A stretch of DNA of 64,000 bases, from positions 26,503 through 90,502 of the forward strand of contig CADCVE010000054.1 of NCBI GenBank assembly GCA_902806065.1, written 5' to 3'. The position numbers were made by a program, and so were the translations under genes. Origin of the DNA: an uncultured Rubrobacteraceae bacterium (lineage in GTDB: Bacteria > Actinomycetota > Rubrobacteria > Rubrobacterales > Rubrobacteraceae). Positions 54,622-63,823 of the stretch are shown here, piece after piece (positions within the stretch are counted from its first letter, which is position 1; each line of letters starts with the position of its first letter). Below the pieces are notes generated by a model. That model was given only the letters and a program-made list of their open reading frames with translations. It ran no database searches and had not been told where the DNA came from.

Positions 54622-55677
54622 CTACGGACGTTGCTCGGGGATGAACGGTGTCCCCGTAAAGATTTTACTAAGGTCGGCGTAGATTGCGAACACCATGAGC
54701 ATTAGTACGAGCGCGACGCCAAAGGCGGCGACCTTGGCGAGGGTCTCGGTACTGACCGGCCTCCCCATTACCTTCTCAGCCGCTATAAAGAACAGATGCC
54801 CTCCATCTAGCGGAAGTATGGGGAGCAGGTTCATAACAGCGAGGTTAATGCTGATCAAGGCCAGAAGCGTCGCAAAGCTCTGCGTGCCTTGCGAGACTGC
54901 GTCGCTGCCCACCGACGTGATGCCCACGGGACCCGAAACGTTCTCCAGGAAGTTCATCTCTCCGGTCACGAGCTGTCCGATAAACCATCCGAAGAGCCCG
55001 ATGATCTCGACCGTCCTCTGAGTCCCGAGCCAAAGAGCCTCCAGCGGCCCGTAGCTGGTGTACTCGATAACCGGACGAACACCGACTATCGCCCTCTCCG
55101 GGTTCTCGGGGTCTGCCGCAAGCTCCCCGGAGAACTCTCTTTGCTCTCCGTCGCGATCCACGGCTAGCTCTATCGTATCCCCCGGCTGTTGTCCCTCCAG
55201 GGCCCCCTGAAACCCGGCCCAAGACTCTACCTCCTCACCGTTGACCGAGACCATCTGGTCCCCACTCTGAACGCCGACCTCGGCGGCCAGGGTATCGGGG
55301 ACTACCTCCTCGACCTGCGTAGTCGCGCCCGTTGGCACGCCCAACATATAGATAAAAGCCAGGATCAAAACCGCCGCCACCAGGTTGGCGAAGGGCCCCG
55401 CGAAGATGATGAGCGCGCGCTTCCAGGCGGCTTTCTCGGGGTAGGTGTCAGGCCCGGTCGCGTCGTCGTTCATCCCAGCTATCTTCACGAAGCCACCGAG
55501 CTGTACCAGGCGCAACGAGTACAAGGTCTTTCCGAACTTTTTCTTCAACAGCGTCGGCCCAAACCCGATCCCGAACTCCGGGACCCTGACGCCAAGGGCC
55601 TTTGCGGTGAGCATATGCCCCAGTTCATGAATCACGACCAGCGCTATCAACCCGAGAATAGCTACAAGTATCGTCAT
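54622..55677 (-). CDS. rseP: site-2 membrane metalloprotease RseP/RasP family
   Basis: 351 aa. Zinc motif HELGH near residue 18, a PDZ domain (~120-205, GVQSGDQMVSVNGEEV), and the C-terminal NLLPILPLDGGHL segment with the third zinc ligand. Four transmembrane helices. Intramembrane cleavage of anti-sigma factors or signal peptides; targets unknown. Overlaps dxr by 4 bp, the usual dxr-rseP pairing. Confidence 0.93.
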   Translation of the reverse strand: MTILVAILGLIALVVIHELGHMLTAKALGVRVPEFGIGFGPTLLKKKFGKTLYSLRLVQLGGFVKIAGMNDDATGPDTYPEKAAWKRALIIFAGPFANLVAAVLILAFIYMLGVPTGATTQVEEVVPDTLAAEVGVQSGDQMVSVNGEEVESWAGFQGALEGQQPGDTIELAVDRDGEQREFSGELAADPENPERAIVGVRPVIEYTSYGPLEALWLGTQRTVEIIGLFGWFIGQLVTGEMNFLENVSGPVGITSVGSDAVSQGTQSFATLLALISINLAVMNLLPILPLDGGHLFFIAAEKVMGRPVSTETLAKVAAFGVALVLMLMVFAIYADLSKIFTGTPFIPEQRP

Positions 55678-56819
55678 CGTGCCCTCCGGACGGCTCGCTC
55701 CGCCTCGTCCCGGCCCCAGCTATCTACGGCCACTATTGCTTCCATGCTCTGCATCGTCCCGAACTCCGGCACAGCTTCAAGGACCTCCTCTATGACTTCG
55801 GGTATACGTAGGAATTGTATCCGGCGGTCAAGGAACGCCCCCACCGCTACCTCGTTGGCCGCGTTGAGCGCTACCGGATACGGCCCACCGCCCCGTCCCG
55901 CTTCGACCGCCAGCGGCAGGCAACGGAACACGTCGTTGCGGGGCTCCTCGAAAGTCCAGGAGGCATTTGCGAAGGGAACCGGCTGCGCGCCGACGTCTAC
56001 CCTCTCAGGGTACAGGATAGCGTAGGAGATCGGCAGTCGCATGTCCGGGAGAGCGGCGTGCAGGATCGCCGAACCGTCCTCGAAGATGGCGCCCCCATGT
56101 ACGACCGACTGCCGATGCACGGCGACCCGGATATTGTCGAAAGAAACACCGAAGAGATGGTGCGCCTCGATCACCTCCAGCCCCTTGTTCATCATCGTGG
56201 CGGAATCTATCGTGATTTTGGGTCCCATCCGCCAGGTCGGATGCTTGAGCGCGCTCTCCGGCCCCACCTCGATAAGGTCCGCCTTTGCATACCCGAAGAA
56301 CGGCCCGCCAGAAGCGGTTACCAGAACCTCGCGCACCTCTCTACCATCCTTCCCCTCAAGGCACTGAAAGATCGCCGAATGCTCCGAATCCACAGGAATA
56401 ATGCGATTGTCCACGTCACCCGCGAGCCGCATTACCCACTCACCGCCCGCTACCAGGGACTCTTTATTGGCAAGGGCAACCATGTTACCGGCCTCCAAAG
56501 CTCCTACCGTGGCGGCTAATCCAGCGAAGCCGACAATGGCGTTGAGAACGACGTCCGCGGGGGCTTCGGCGAGCGATGCAGCGGCGCCTGGGCCGATGAT
56601 CTTGCGTGCCGCGAGGCCGTCGAGGAGGCCTGCCTCGTCTCCGCTTTCGAGGGCTACGTATTCAGGACGGAACTCCTCGGCTTGCTGTCTGAGCGTCTCC
56701 GCGTCCCTGTGAGCGGAGAGGCCAACAACCTCGAAGCGTTCTCTGTAAGAGCGGACGACGTCGAGTGTTTGGCGGCCTACGCTTCCGGTGCAGCCAAGGA
56801 CCGTGAGACGACGTTTCAT
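55674..56819 (-). CDS. dxr: 1-deoxy-D-xylulose-5-phosphate reductoisomerase
   Basis: 381 aa. First committed MEP-pathway step. NADPH-binding LGCTGSVGRQTLDVV, metal and substrate motifs VDSEHSAIFQCL, TASGGPF and MNKGLEVIEAHHLFG. Normal length. Confidence 0.96.
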   Translation of the reverse strand: MKRRLTVLGCTGSVGRQTLDVVRSYRERFEVVGLSAHRDAETLRQQAEEFRPEYVALESGDEAGLLDGLAARKIIGPGAAASLAEAPADVVLNAIVGFAGLAATVGALEAGNMVALANKESLVAGGEWVMRLAGDVDNRIIPVDSEHSAIFQCLEGKDGREVREVLVTASGGPFFGYAKADLIEVGPESALKHPTWRMGPKITIDSATMMNKGLEVIEAHHLFGVSFDNIRVAVHRQSVVHGGAIFEDGSAILHAALPDMRLPISYAILYPERVDVGAQPVPFANASWTFEEPRNDVFRCLPLAVEAGRGGGPYPVALNAANEVAVGAFLDRRIQFLRIPEVIEEVLEAVPEFGTMQSMEAIVAVDSWGRDEAERAVRRAR

Positions 56820-56844
56820 CTGAGCGAGTACGTTTGGGAGGTGT

Positions 56845-57621
56845 TCATATTACGGCTAGAGTATAAAGGTAGTAGACCGCCGGGGCTGTGAACAGAAGAC
56901 TATCTATACGGTCTAGTATGCCGCCGTGGCCGGGGAGGGCGCGACCGAGGTCCTTGAGGTCCAGGATGCGCTTGAGGATGGATTCGAAGAGGTCGCCGGC
57001 CTGGCTGAGGATGGAGATCGACAATCCCCAGAGGGCTGCGGTGAAGGGGATGAAATCCAGGAAGGCATACGTGAAGTATCCGACGGCGGCCGTAGTCAGC
57101 AGGAGACCTCCGATGCCGCCTTCGACGGTCTTTTTAGGGCTCAGGGTGGGGAAGATGGGGTGGCGACCGAAGAGACGCCCGGCGAAGTACGCACCGGAGT
57201 CGGAGATCCAGGGTCCAGCCACGGCTACGAGGATGAGGTACCTGCCGTCCGCCAACTCCCCGATGAGGGCGAGGTGGGCAAGAGGTGCGCCGACCCAGAG
57301 CGCCATCAGCAGGAGGGCGAGGATGGCTCTGAGCGTGCGGACTTCCGGTTGGCCGGTGAGCCAGATCAGGGACCACGGCAAACTGAGGAACACCCCCGCC
57401 AGGGCGCCGTTCGCGCCGTAGGGGATCGAGAGCAGGATGGGGAACGCCCCGGAGCCGAACGCGGCCGGGAACGGCAGCTTATCCAGGGCGCGGGCAAGCT
57501 CCTGGGCCGCGCGGGCGACGACGAGCAGGACCACGGCAAGAACCGCCCAGCGCTCGTACAGGATCGCGCCGAGTACTATCGGTACGAGGATAAGGGCTGT
57601 TACAAAGCGCCAGCGGAGCAC
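56845..57621 (-). CDS. cdsA: phosphatidate cytidylyltransferase
   Basis: Makes CDP-diacylglycerol. The ORF track runs back into uppS; GTG 57621 (MLRWRFVTALILVP) gives 258 aa. Seven to eight transmembrane helices, SDSGAYFAGRLFGRH-type segment, and the family signature LKDLGRALPGHGGILDRIDS near the C-terminus. Lies 19 bp after uppS. Confidence 0.93.
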   Translation of the reverse strand: MLRWRFVTALILVPIVLGAILYERWAVLAVVLLVVARAAQELARALDKLPFPAAFGSGAFPILLSIPYGANGALAGVFLSLPWSLIWLTGQPEVRTLRAILALLLMALWVGAPLAHLALIGELADGRYLILVAVAGPWISDSGAYFAGRLFGRHPIFPTLSPKKTVEGGIGGLLLTTAAVGYFTYAFLDFIPFTAALWGLSISILSQAGDLFESILKRILDLKDLGRALPGHGGILDRIDSLLFTAPAVYYLYTLAVI

Positions 57622-57640
57622 GAACTTCTCGCCAGGGCCT

Positions 57641-58348
57641 TCAGACTCCGCCGCGACGCCTGGAACGGGCCGCGAAGGAGGAGATGGCCCGGCGAAACTC
57701 CTCCGGGGAGAAGTCCGGCCAGAGCGTGTCGGTAACGTAAAACTCAGCGTAAGCGACCTGCCATAGTAGGAAGTTGGAGATCCGTAGCTCCCCACTAGTG
57801 CGGATCACCAGGTCCACCTCCGGCACCTCGGGGGCATAGAGGTAGGAGGCAAAGGTCGCCTCGTCCACCTGCTCCGGCGTGAGTCCGTCCTCGATCATGC
57901 GCCGGGCAGCGTCCACTAGCTCGGCCCGCCCCCCGTAGTTGAGCGCGATATAGACGTTCAGCCGGTCGTTGTTCCTCGTCAACTCCTCGGCCTCCCCGAC
58001 GGCCGCCCGCACCGCCTCCGGCAAATGCCCCCGGCGGCCTACAAAGCGCAGACGAGCCCCGCGCTCGTTGAGCTCCGGCACCTTGCCCTTCGCGGTCTCC
58101 AGGAACAGCGCCATAAGCGAGTCGACCTCGGTCTCGGGACGCCCCCAGTTCTCTGTCGAGAAGGCATAGAGGGTAAGCGCACCCACGCCTGCCTCGCCCG
58201 CGGCTTCGATCAGCGGCGTGAGGACCGCAACCCCCGCGCGATGTCCGGCGGCGCGCGGGAGCCAGCGTTCCCTTGCCCAGCGACCGTTCCCATCCATGAT
58301 TATGGCGACGTGACGAGGGAGCCTCTCCCGTTCTAATGGGGTTAACAG
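57641..58348 (-). CDS. uppS: undecaprenyl diphosphate synthase
   Basis: cis-prenyltransferase supplying the lipid carrier for wall synthesis. The ORF track starts at ATG 58297, placing the catalytic Asp of MDGNGRWA at residue 2 and losing the conserved first strand. The frame upstream encodes ERERLPRHVAII, so the true start is further up. No ATG/GTG/TTG exists there; CTG 58348, 3 nt behind AAGGAG, is the best candidate, giving about 235 aa. Other motifs are TLYAFSTENWGRP and DLVIRTSGELRISNFLLWQ. Confidence 0.93.
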   Translation of the reverse strand: MLTPLERERLPRHVAIIMDGNGRWARERWLPRAAGHRAGVAVLTPLIEAAGEAGVGALTLYAFSTENWGRPETEVDSLMALFLETAKGKVPELNERGARLRFVGRRGHLPEAVRAAVGEAEELTRNNDRLNVYIALNYGGRAELVDAARRMIEDGLTPEQVDEATFASYLYAPEVPEVDLVIRTSGELRISNFLLWQVAYAEFYVTDTLWPDFSPEEFRRAISSFAARSRRRGGV

Positions 58349-58411
58349 ACGCTCCTTGCTGTCTTGAAGCGAGGGACCAAAGACTCTTTTTTGGGCGGGG
58401 TTTAGCAGGGC

Positions 58412-58972
58412 TCAGACCTCAAGAAGCTCTGCTTCCTTGTCGGTGAGCGCCTCGTCGATGCGCTTGACGTAGGTGCCGGTCATCTGTTGCAGTTCGGCCT
58501 CCGCCCGGCGCTCGTCATCCTCGGAGATCTCACCCATCTTCTTCAACTCCTGCAGGTCGCGCATCTCGTCGCGCCTGATGTTGCGCACGGAGACACGGCC
58601 ATCCTCGGCCATACCGCGAGCCCGCTTTATGAACTGCTTCCTGCGATCCTCGGTCAATTCGGGGATGGGGAGACGGATAATTTTGCCGTCGTTCTGCGGG
58701 TTGAGCCCGACGTCGGAGGTCTCTATAGCCCGCTCGATGGCCTTCAAAGTCCCGGGATCGAACGGCGTTACTGTGAGCAGCCGGGCCTCCGGAACGCTAA
58801 TGTTTGCGACGCTCTTAAGCGGCATTCTCGATCCATAAGCCTCGACCTCGACGCGGTCCAGGATGGCGGGGCTCGCCCTCCCGGTGCGTATGCTCGAAAA
58901 TTCGCGACGCACGGCGTCTACCGCCCCCTGCATCCGGCGGTCGGCGGCTGTCAGGTCAACGATTTCGGACAT
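58412..58972 (-). CDS. frr: ribosome recycling factor
   Basis: 186 aa, full-length RRF: long three-helix bundle with IRTGRASPAILDRVEVEAYG and RKQFIKRARGMAEDGRVSVRNIRRD. Splits post-termination ribosomes with EF-G. ATG start, 2 bp after pyrH. Confidence 0.96.
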   Translation of the reverse strand: MSEIVDLTAADRRMQGAVDAVRREFSSIRTGRASPAILDRVEVEAYGSRMPLKSVANISVPEARLLTVTPFDPGTLKAIERAIETSDVGLNPQNDGKIIRLPIPELTEDRRKQFIKRARGMAEDGRVSVRNIRRDEMRDLQELKKMGEISEDDERRAEAELQQMTGTYVKRIDEALTDKEAELLEV

Positions 58973-58974
58973 AT

Positions 58975-59817
<843 letters not shown>

Positions 59818-60405
59818 TTAGAGCTCGTAGCGGACGAACCTGCGCACGACGATGTTCTCGCCGAGCCTCTGGATCGTCTCCTGTAACAGGTCCCCTACGG
59901 TCTTGTCCGGCTCCTTCACGAAGTCCTGGGTGAGAAGCGCCTTCTCGCTGACGAACTTCTTCATCCGGCCCTCCACTATCTTAGCCACGATGTTCTCGGG
60001 CTTACCTTCCTCGGCGGCCTGCTTCTCAACGATACCGCGCTCCTCGTCCATCGCATCCTGAGGGATGTCCTCCGGAGATACGGTTAGCGGGTTCATGGAC
60101 GCCACATGCAGCGCGATATTGCGGGCGAACGCCTTGAACTCCGGCGTCCGGGCCACAAAGTCCGTCTCGCAGTTGACCTCCACGAGAACCCCGACCCGGC
60201 CGTTGAAGTGTATGTAAGCCTCGATCAGGCCCTCGTGCGTCTCCCGCGAACTCTTCTTGGCCGCGATGGCCTGTCCGCGCTCCCTCAAGACGCGCCGAGC
60301 CCCCTCTACGTCTCCGTCGGAGGCTTCGAGGGCGCGCTTCACGTCCATCATACCGGCCGCGGTCTCCTCCCGGAGCTGCTTGATTTTCTCGATGGTGCTC
60401 GCCAA
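59818..60405 (-). CDS. tsf: elongation factor Ts
   Basis: 195 aa, the short single-core form found in thermophile-related and actinobacterial lineages. N-terminal UBA-like LREETAAGMMDVKRALEAS, then VGVLVEVNCETDFVAR. Nucleotide exchange on EF-Tu. TTG start, 5 bp after rpsB. Confidence 0.95.
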   Translation of the reverse strand: MASTIEKIKQLREETAAGMMDVKRALEASDGDVEGARRVLRERGQAIAAKKSSRETHEGLIEAYIHFNGRVGVLVEVNCETDFVARTPEFKAFARNIALHVASMNPLTVSPEDIPQDAMDEERGIVEKQAAEEGKPENIVAKIVEGRMKKFVSEKALLTQDFVKEPDKTVGDLLQETIQRLGENIVVRRFVRYEL

Positions 60406-60410
60406 AACTC

Positions 60411-61592
60411 TTAGTTCTCCCCTACTCGTTCGTTGTCTCGCTCTTCGTCACCGTCCGCATCCGCCGGCGTGGCGTCGCTACCCTCGGGCGCTTCACCAAC
60501 CGGAGCATCTTCATCGGTCCCTTCCCGCAATGCGGTCTCCTCGCCCGGCCTCAGTTGTCCGCCGCCCGGAACACCCTCGGCGTCCCCGCTAGAGGCGCGG
60601 CCAGCCTCGGGTACGCCCGGTTCGTCCGCGGTAGTCGCGTCGGCGGCGGGAGCGTCGACAGCCCGGTCGCGTGCCCGTTCTTGCCTGTTCTCGGCGCCCC
60701 GGTAACTCGTGGTTGGGTCTTCCTCTGGCGCGATCTCACCGGCGGACTCGACCGGGTCTGCGAGGCCGTGAGTGTTGTTCTCGGAGACGCCACCCTCCGT
60801 GGCCGCCTCGGATAAAGGCTCCGTCGCTAACTCCTCGGCGACCATGGCCTCCTCAACCGCGGGAGGCATCGGGCGATCCACGGCTGGAGTGGGCTCTTCG
60901 CCCAGACCCTCGAAGATAGCGTCGGCTATCAGCTGCGATATCAGGTTGATCGCCCGTATCGCGTCGTCGTTGCCCGGGATAACGTAGTCCACGACATCCG
61001 GGTCACAGTTTGTGTCGGTCAGGGCGACAACCGGTATCTTGAGCCGGTTGGCCTCCTTGACGAGAAGTTCTTCTCGCTTGGGGTCGATCACGAACACCGC
61101 GCCCGGCAGCCGCTCCATCTCGGTGAGGCCGGCGAAGTTGCGCCGGAGCTTCTGGAACTCCCGGTAGAGCGCGAACCACTCCCTGCCGGTCCTCTCCTCC
61201 TCGGGCGTCTCCTCGACGGTCTGAACTAGCGTCTTGAAGTGCTGAATGCGAGGCTGGATGGTCTGAAAGTTGGTGAGCATCCCGCCTATATATCGCTCGA
61301 CCACGTATGGTTGCCCCGAGCGCACGGCCTGCTCGGCAACCGTAAACTGAGCCTGCTTCTTGGTCCCCACAAAGAGAACCTCGCGCCCAGCCTCAGCTAC
61401 CCCCCGGATAAACTTCCGCGACCGATCCAGGAGGGTCAGTGTCTGATCCAGGTCTATAATATGCACTCCGGCACGCTGGGCGAAGATGTACTTTTTCATC
61501 TTCGGATTCCACCGCTTGGCCTGGTGACCGAAATGTACCCCGGCCTCCAGCAGCTCTCTAACGCCTATATCCTGTCCTACTGTACTCTGCAA
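60411..61592 (-). CDS. rpsB: 30S ribosomal protein S2 with long acidic C-terminal extension
   Basis: 393 aa against about 230-270 for usual S2. Residues 1-240 are a standard S2 (LLEAGVHFGHQAKRWNPKM; GGMLTNFQTI; PGNDDAIRAINLI). The remaining ~150 residues are low-complexity, rich in Glu, Ala, Asp, Gly and Pro, with no recognised domain. TTG start. The upstream gap may hold a structured leader. Confidence 0.95.
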   Translation of the reverse strand: MQSTVGQDIGVRELLEAGVHFGHQAKRWNPKMKKYIFAQRAGVHIIDLDQTLTLLDRSRKFIRGVAEAGREVLFVGTKKQAQFTVAEQAVRSGQPYVVERYIGGMLTNFQTIQPRIQHFKTLVQTVEETPEEERTGREWFALYREFQKLRRNFAGLTEMERLPGAVFVIDPKREELLVKEANRLKIPVVALTDTNCDPDVVDYVIPGNDDAIRAINLISQLIADAIFEGLGEEPTPAVDRPMPPAVEEAMVAEELATEPLSEAATEGGVSENNTHGLADPVESAGEIAPEEDPTTSYRGAENRQERARDRAVDAPAADATTADEPGVPEAGRASSGDAEGVPGGGQLRPGEETALREGTDEDAPVGEAPEGSDATPADADGDEERDNERVGEN

Positions 61593-61639
61593 GTTACCGC
61601 TTCTCCTTTTTCAGGTGGTTAGACCTCCGCCCGCGCCTC

Positions 61640-61693
61640 GCAACCCACGGAAGTTGATTCGATGTAACTTCCGCAGACCACCACCTGGGTTGC
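61640..61693 (-). promoter_or_regulatory. structured leader candidate upstream of rpsB
   Basis: Nested inverted repeats: outer GCAACCCA (61640-61647) with TGGGTTGC (61686-61693), inner CGGAAGTT (61648-61655) with AACTTCCG (61666-61673). All arms are perfect. The element lies 48 bp before the rpsB start and would fold in the 5' UTR; it could be an S2 autoregulatory site or a terminator of whiG. Confidence 0.45.
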
Positions 61694-61794
61694 ATTTAGC
61701 GAACCCTCTGGCGAGCGTGTGTAATAAGACCCGCAGATACTAGCATAGAGGCGCATGGGCTTCTAGCCGGCCCCGTACACTTTTATCAGAGGGT

Positions 61795-62663
61795 TTAGCC
61801 GAAGTTCTGTTGCCAGTCTCCATGTGCCAGCGGCGAGCCTTTCAGATGCTCCCGCAGTTTGGTCAGGGCGCGACGCAGGATCTGGCTGACACGACCCTCG
61901 GTCAGGTCTAGCGCTTTGCCGATCTCTTTGAGGGTAAGCCCCTCGTAGAAATAAAAGGTCGCGACGACCCGTTCGCGCTCCTCGAGCTCGCCTATAGCCG
62001 CGATGAGGTGGGCACGCAAGTCCCCGTTGTCGGCCTGCGATTGCGGGTCAGCGACCGACACGTCTCTAACAAGCGCCCCGTACTCGACGCCGCTCCGACC
62101 CTCGACATCCAGGCGCGCCTCCAGCGAGACGACCTGAGCGCGGGAGTACTGGTCGAGAAAGTTCCGATACTCCTCGACCTTTATGCCTACCTGCTCGGCG
62201 ATCTCGCCCTCCGTTGGCGCGCGCCTGAGTTCCTGGGACAGCCAGGCGGTAGCGGTCTCGACCTCCTTGGCACGCACTCGCACGCGGCGCGGAACCCAGT
62301 CCTGGCTACGCAGATGGTCGAGGATAGACCACCGAACCTTGGATATCGCATATGACTCGAACTTTGCCTTCTTGCCGGTACGATCCGGGTCGTAGGTCTC
62401 AACGGCATCTAGTAGGTCCAGGACACCCCCGGGGAGATCATATCCTCCTGCTCGACCAGCCCGGGCACCCGCGCCCCAACCCTGCTGGCGACATACTTGA
62501 CGAGCGGGGAGTAGTTGGTAACGAGACGGTCCCTGAGCCGACCAGCCTCGCGCTCCATCTCCAGCCATTCCTCGCTCTTCTCACCCTCGCTGGCGCTTTG
62601 CAAAAGCTCGCCGCGCACGTTCAGGTACCTGGCCCACAGACGCCCGACGGTCCTGTCCGTCAT
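61795..62663 (-). pseudogene. whiG: WhiG/FliA-family sigma factor with internal frameshift
   Basis: The reading frame is split. ORF 62663-62409 gives region 1.2/2 (RLRDRLVTNYSPLVKYVASR, GLVEQEDMISPGV), then runs into a stop. ORF 61795-62568 takes over with GVLDLLDAVETYDPD, regions 3 and 4 (EIAEQVGIKVEEYRNFL; LTLKEIGKALDLTEGRVSQI). The break is at CCGGGGGTGTCC: removing one GT of GTGT (62423-62426) restores SPGVLDLLDA and a 288-aa protein, normal for WhiG. The ATG overlaps the dprA stop. It could be a real mutation or a sequence error. RsiG, its expected anti-sigma, is intact at 22.6 kb. Confidence 0.8.
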
Positions 62664-63823
62664 CGCGCCGCCCTCCCGGACCCTAAGGTATACGCGGCCG
62701 GGTTCCGCACGAAGGCACCACTTGCATCCCGCGTGACGTAGCCCTTGAGTTCCAGTAGTGCCAGCGCGGACAGGATCTCGTGCATCTCCACGCCGCTGCC
62801 AGAAAGCCGCTGAGCGACCACATCAACGCCCGTGGGCTCGAAGCCGATTCCCGTAAGCACTGAGGCCTCTCTCTCCGGTAGCCCGGCCGGTACCGGCGCG
62901 GCCTCCGGCTCCCTGGCCGCGTCCCTCGCCAGGGTCAGGATTTGCGGGGTCGTCTCGGGGACGACGGCCTCCACGAAGCACTCGATGTCCCACAGCACCC
63001 CCGCGCCGTCCGCGAGGAGCGCGTTCGAGCCGCGGCACTCGGGGAAGCCGAAAGGCCCCGGCACGGCCCACACGTCTCGCCCGGCATCCAGGGCATGCCG
63101 CGCGGTGATCAAAGCGCCACTCTTCTCGGCCGCTTCGACGACGACCACCACGTCGCTAAGGCCCACGATGATCCTGTTGCGAGCCGGAAATCGCCACGCG
63201 AGAGGCGCCTCCCCCAGGTAATACTCGGAAACGACGGCCCCACCGGTCGCGACCCGCCCGAACAGCCCCCGATTGCTCTTCGGATACACCACGTCTATTC
63301 CGCAACCGAGCACTCCGACGGTCGGCCCACCGGCTTCCAGTGCCCCCTCGTGAGCGGCGGCGTCTATGCCGAGCGCGAGCCCGCTCACCACGCACACCCC
63401 CCGCTCCCCGAGCGCACGCCCCAGAGCCCGCGCCGCCAAAATGCCCGTAGTAGAAGCCTTGCGCGAACCGACCATTGCGACCGCTGGACCATTGGGGATC
63501 TCGCCGTTGACGAAGAGCGCGGGCGGCGAGTCCGGTATTTCAGCGAGCCTCTCCGGATAGCCCTCGTCAGCAAGGGTAACGGCGTACAGTCCCTTATCAG
63601 TGAGACGCTCCCGAGTCTCCTCAGCATCGAAACTCGTTTTGAGATCTTCGAATGCCCTCTGCCCCTTCTCGGTGAGCCTCACGCGCGAAGAGACTTCACC
63701 GGCTGACATCTCGAATATTCCGGCGGGATCCGTATCTCCCAACCTGGAGATAACGCTCGCCCCGACCCTGGCTTGTAGCAAGGAGAGGAACAGATAAGCG
63801 GCCTTGTCGTCTCTAGCGGTCAA
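62660..63823 (-). CDS. dprA: DNA-processing protein DprA
   Basis: 387 aa. Rossmann-like core with VAMVGSRKASTTGI, VVSGLALGIDAAAHEGAL and VEAAEKSGALITARHAL; an N-terminal helical domain and a C-terminal winged helix (~320-375). Loads RecA on incoming single strands in natural transformation. TTG start overlaps the comM stop. dprA next to comM and whiG is standard in actinobacteria. Confidence 0.94.
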   Translation of the reverse strand: MTARDDKAAYLFLSLLQARVGASVISRLGDTDPAGIFEMSAGEVSSRVRLTEKGQRAFEDLKTSFDAEETRERLTDKGLYAVTLADEGYPERLAEIPDSPPALFVNGEIPNGPAVAMVGSRKASTTGILAARALGRALGERGVCVVSGLALGIDAAAHEGALEAGGPTVGVLGCGIDVVYPKSNRGLFGRVATGGAVVSEYYLGEAPLAWRFPARNRIIVGLSDVVVVVEAAEKSGALITARHALDAGRDVWAVPGPFGFPECRGSNALLADGAGVLWDIECFVEAVVPETTPQILTLARDAAREPEAAPVPAGLPEREASVLTGIGFEPTGVDVVAQRLSGSGVEMHEILSALALLELKGYVTRDASGAFVRNPAAYTLGSGRAAR

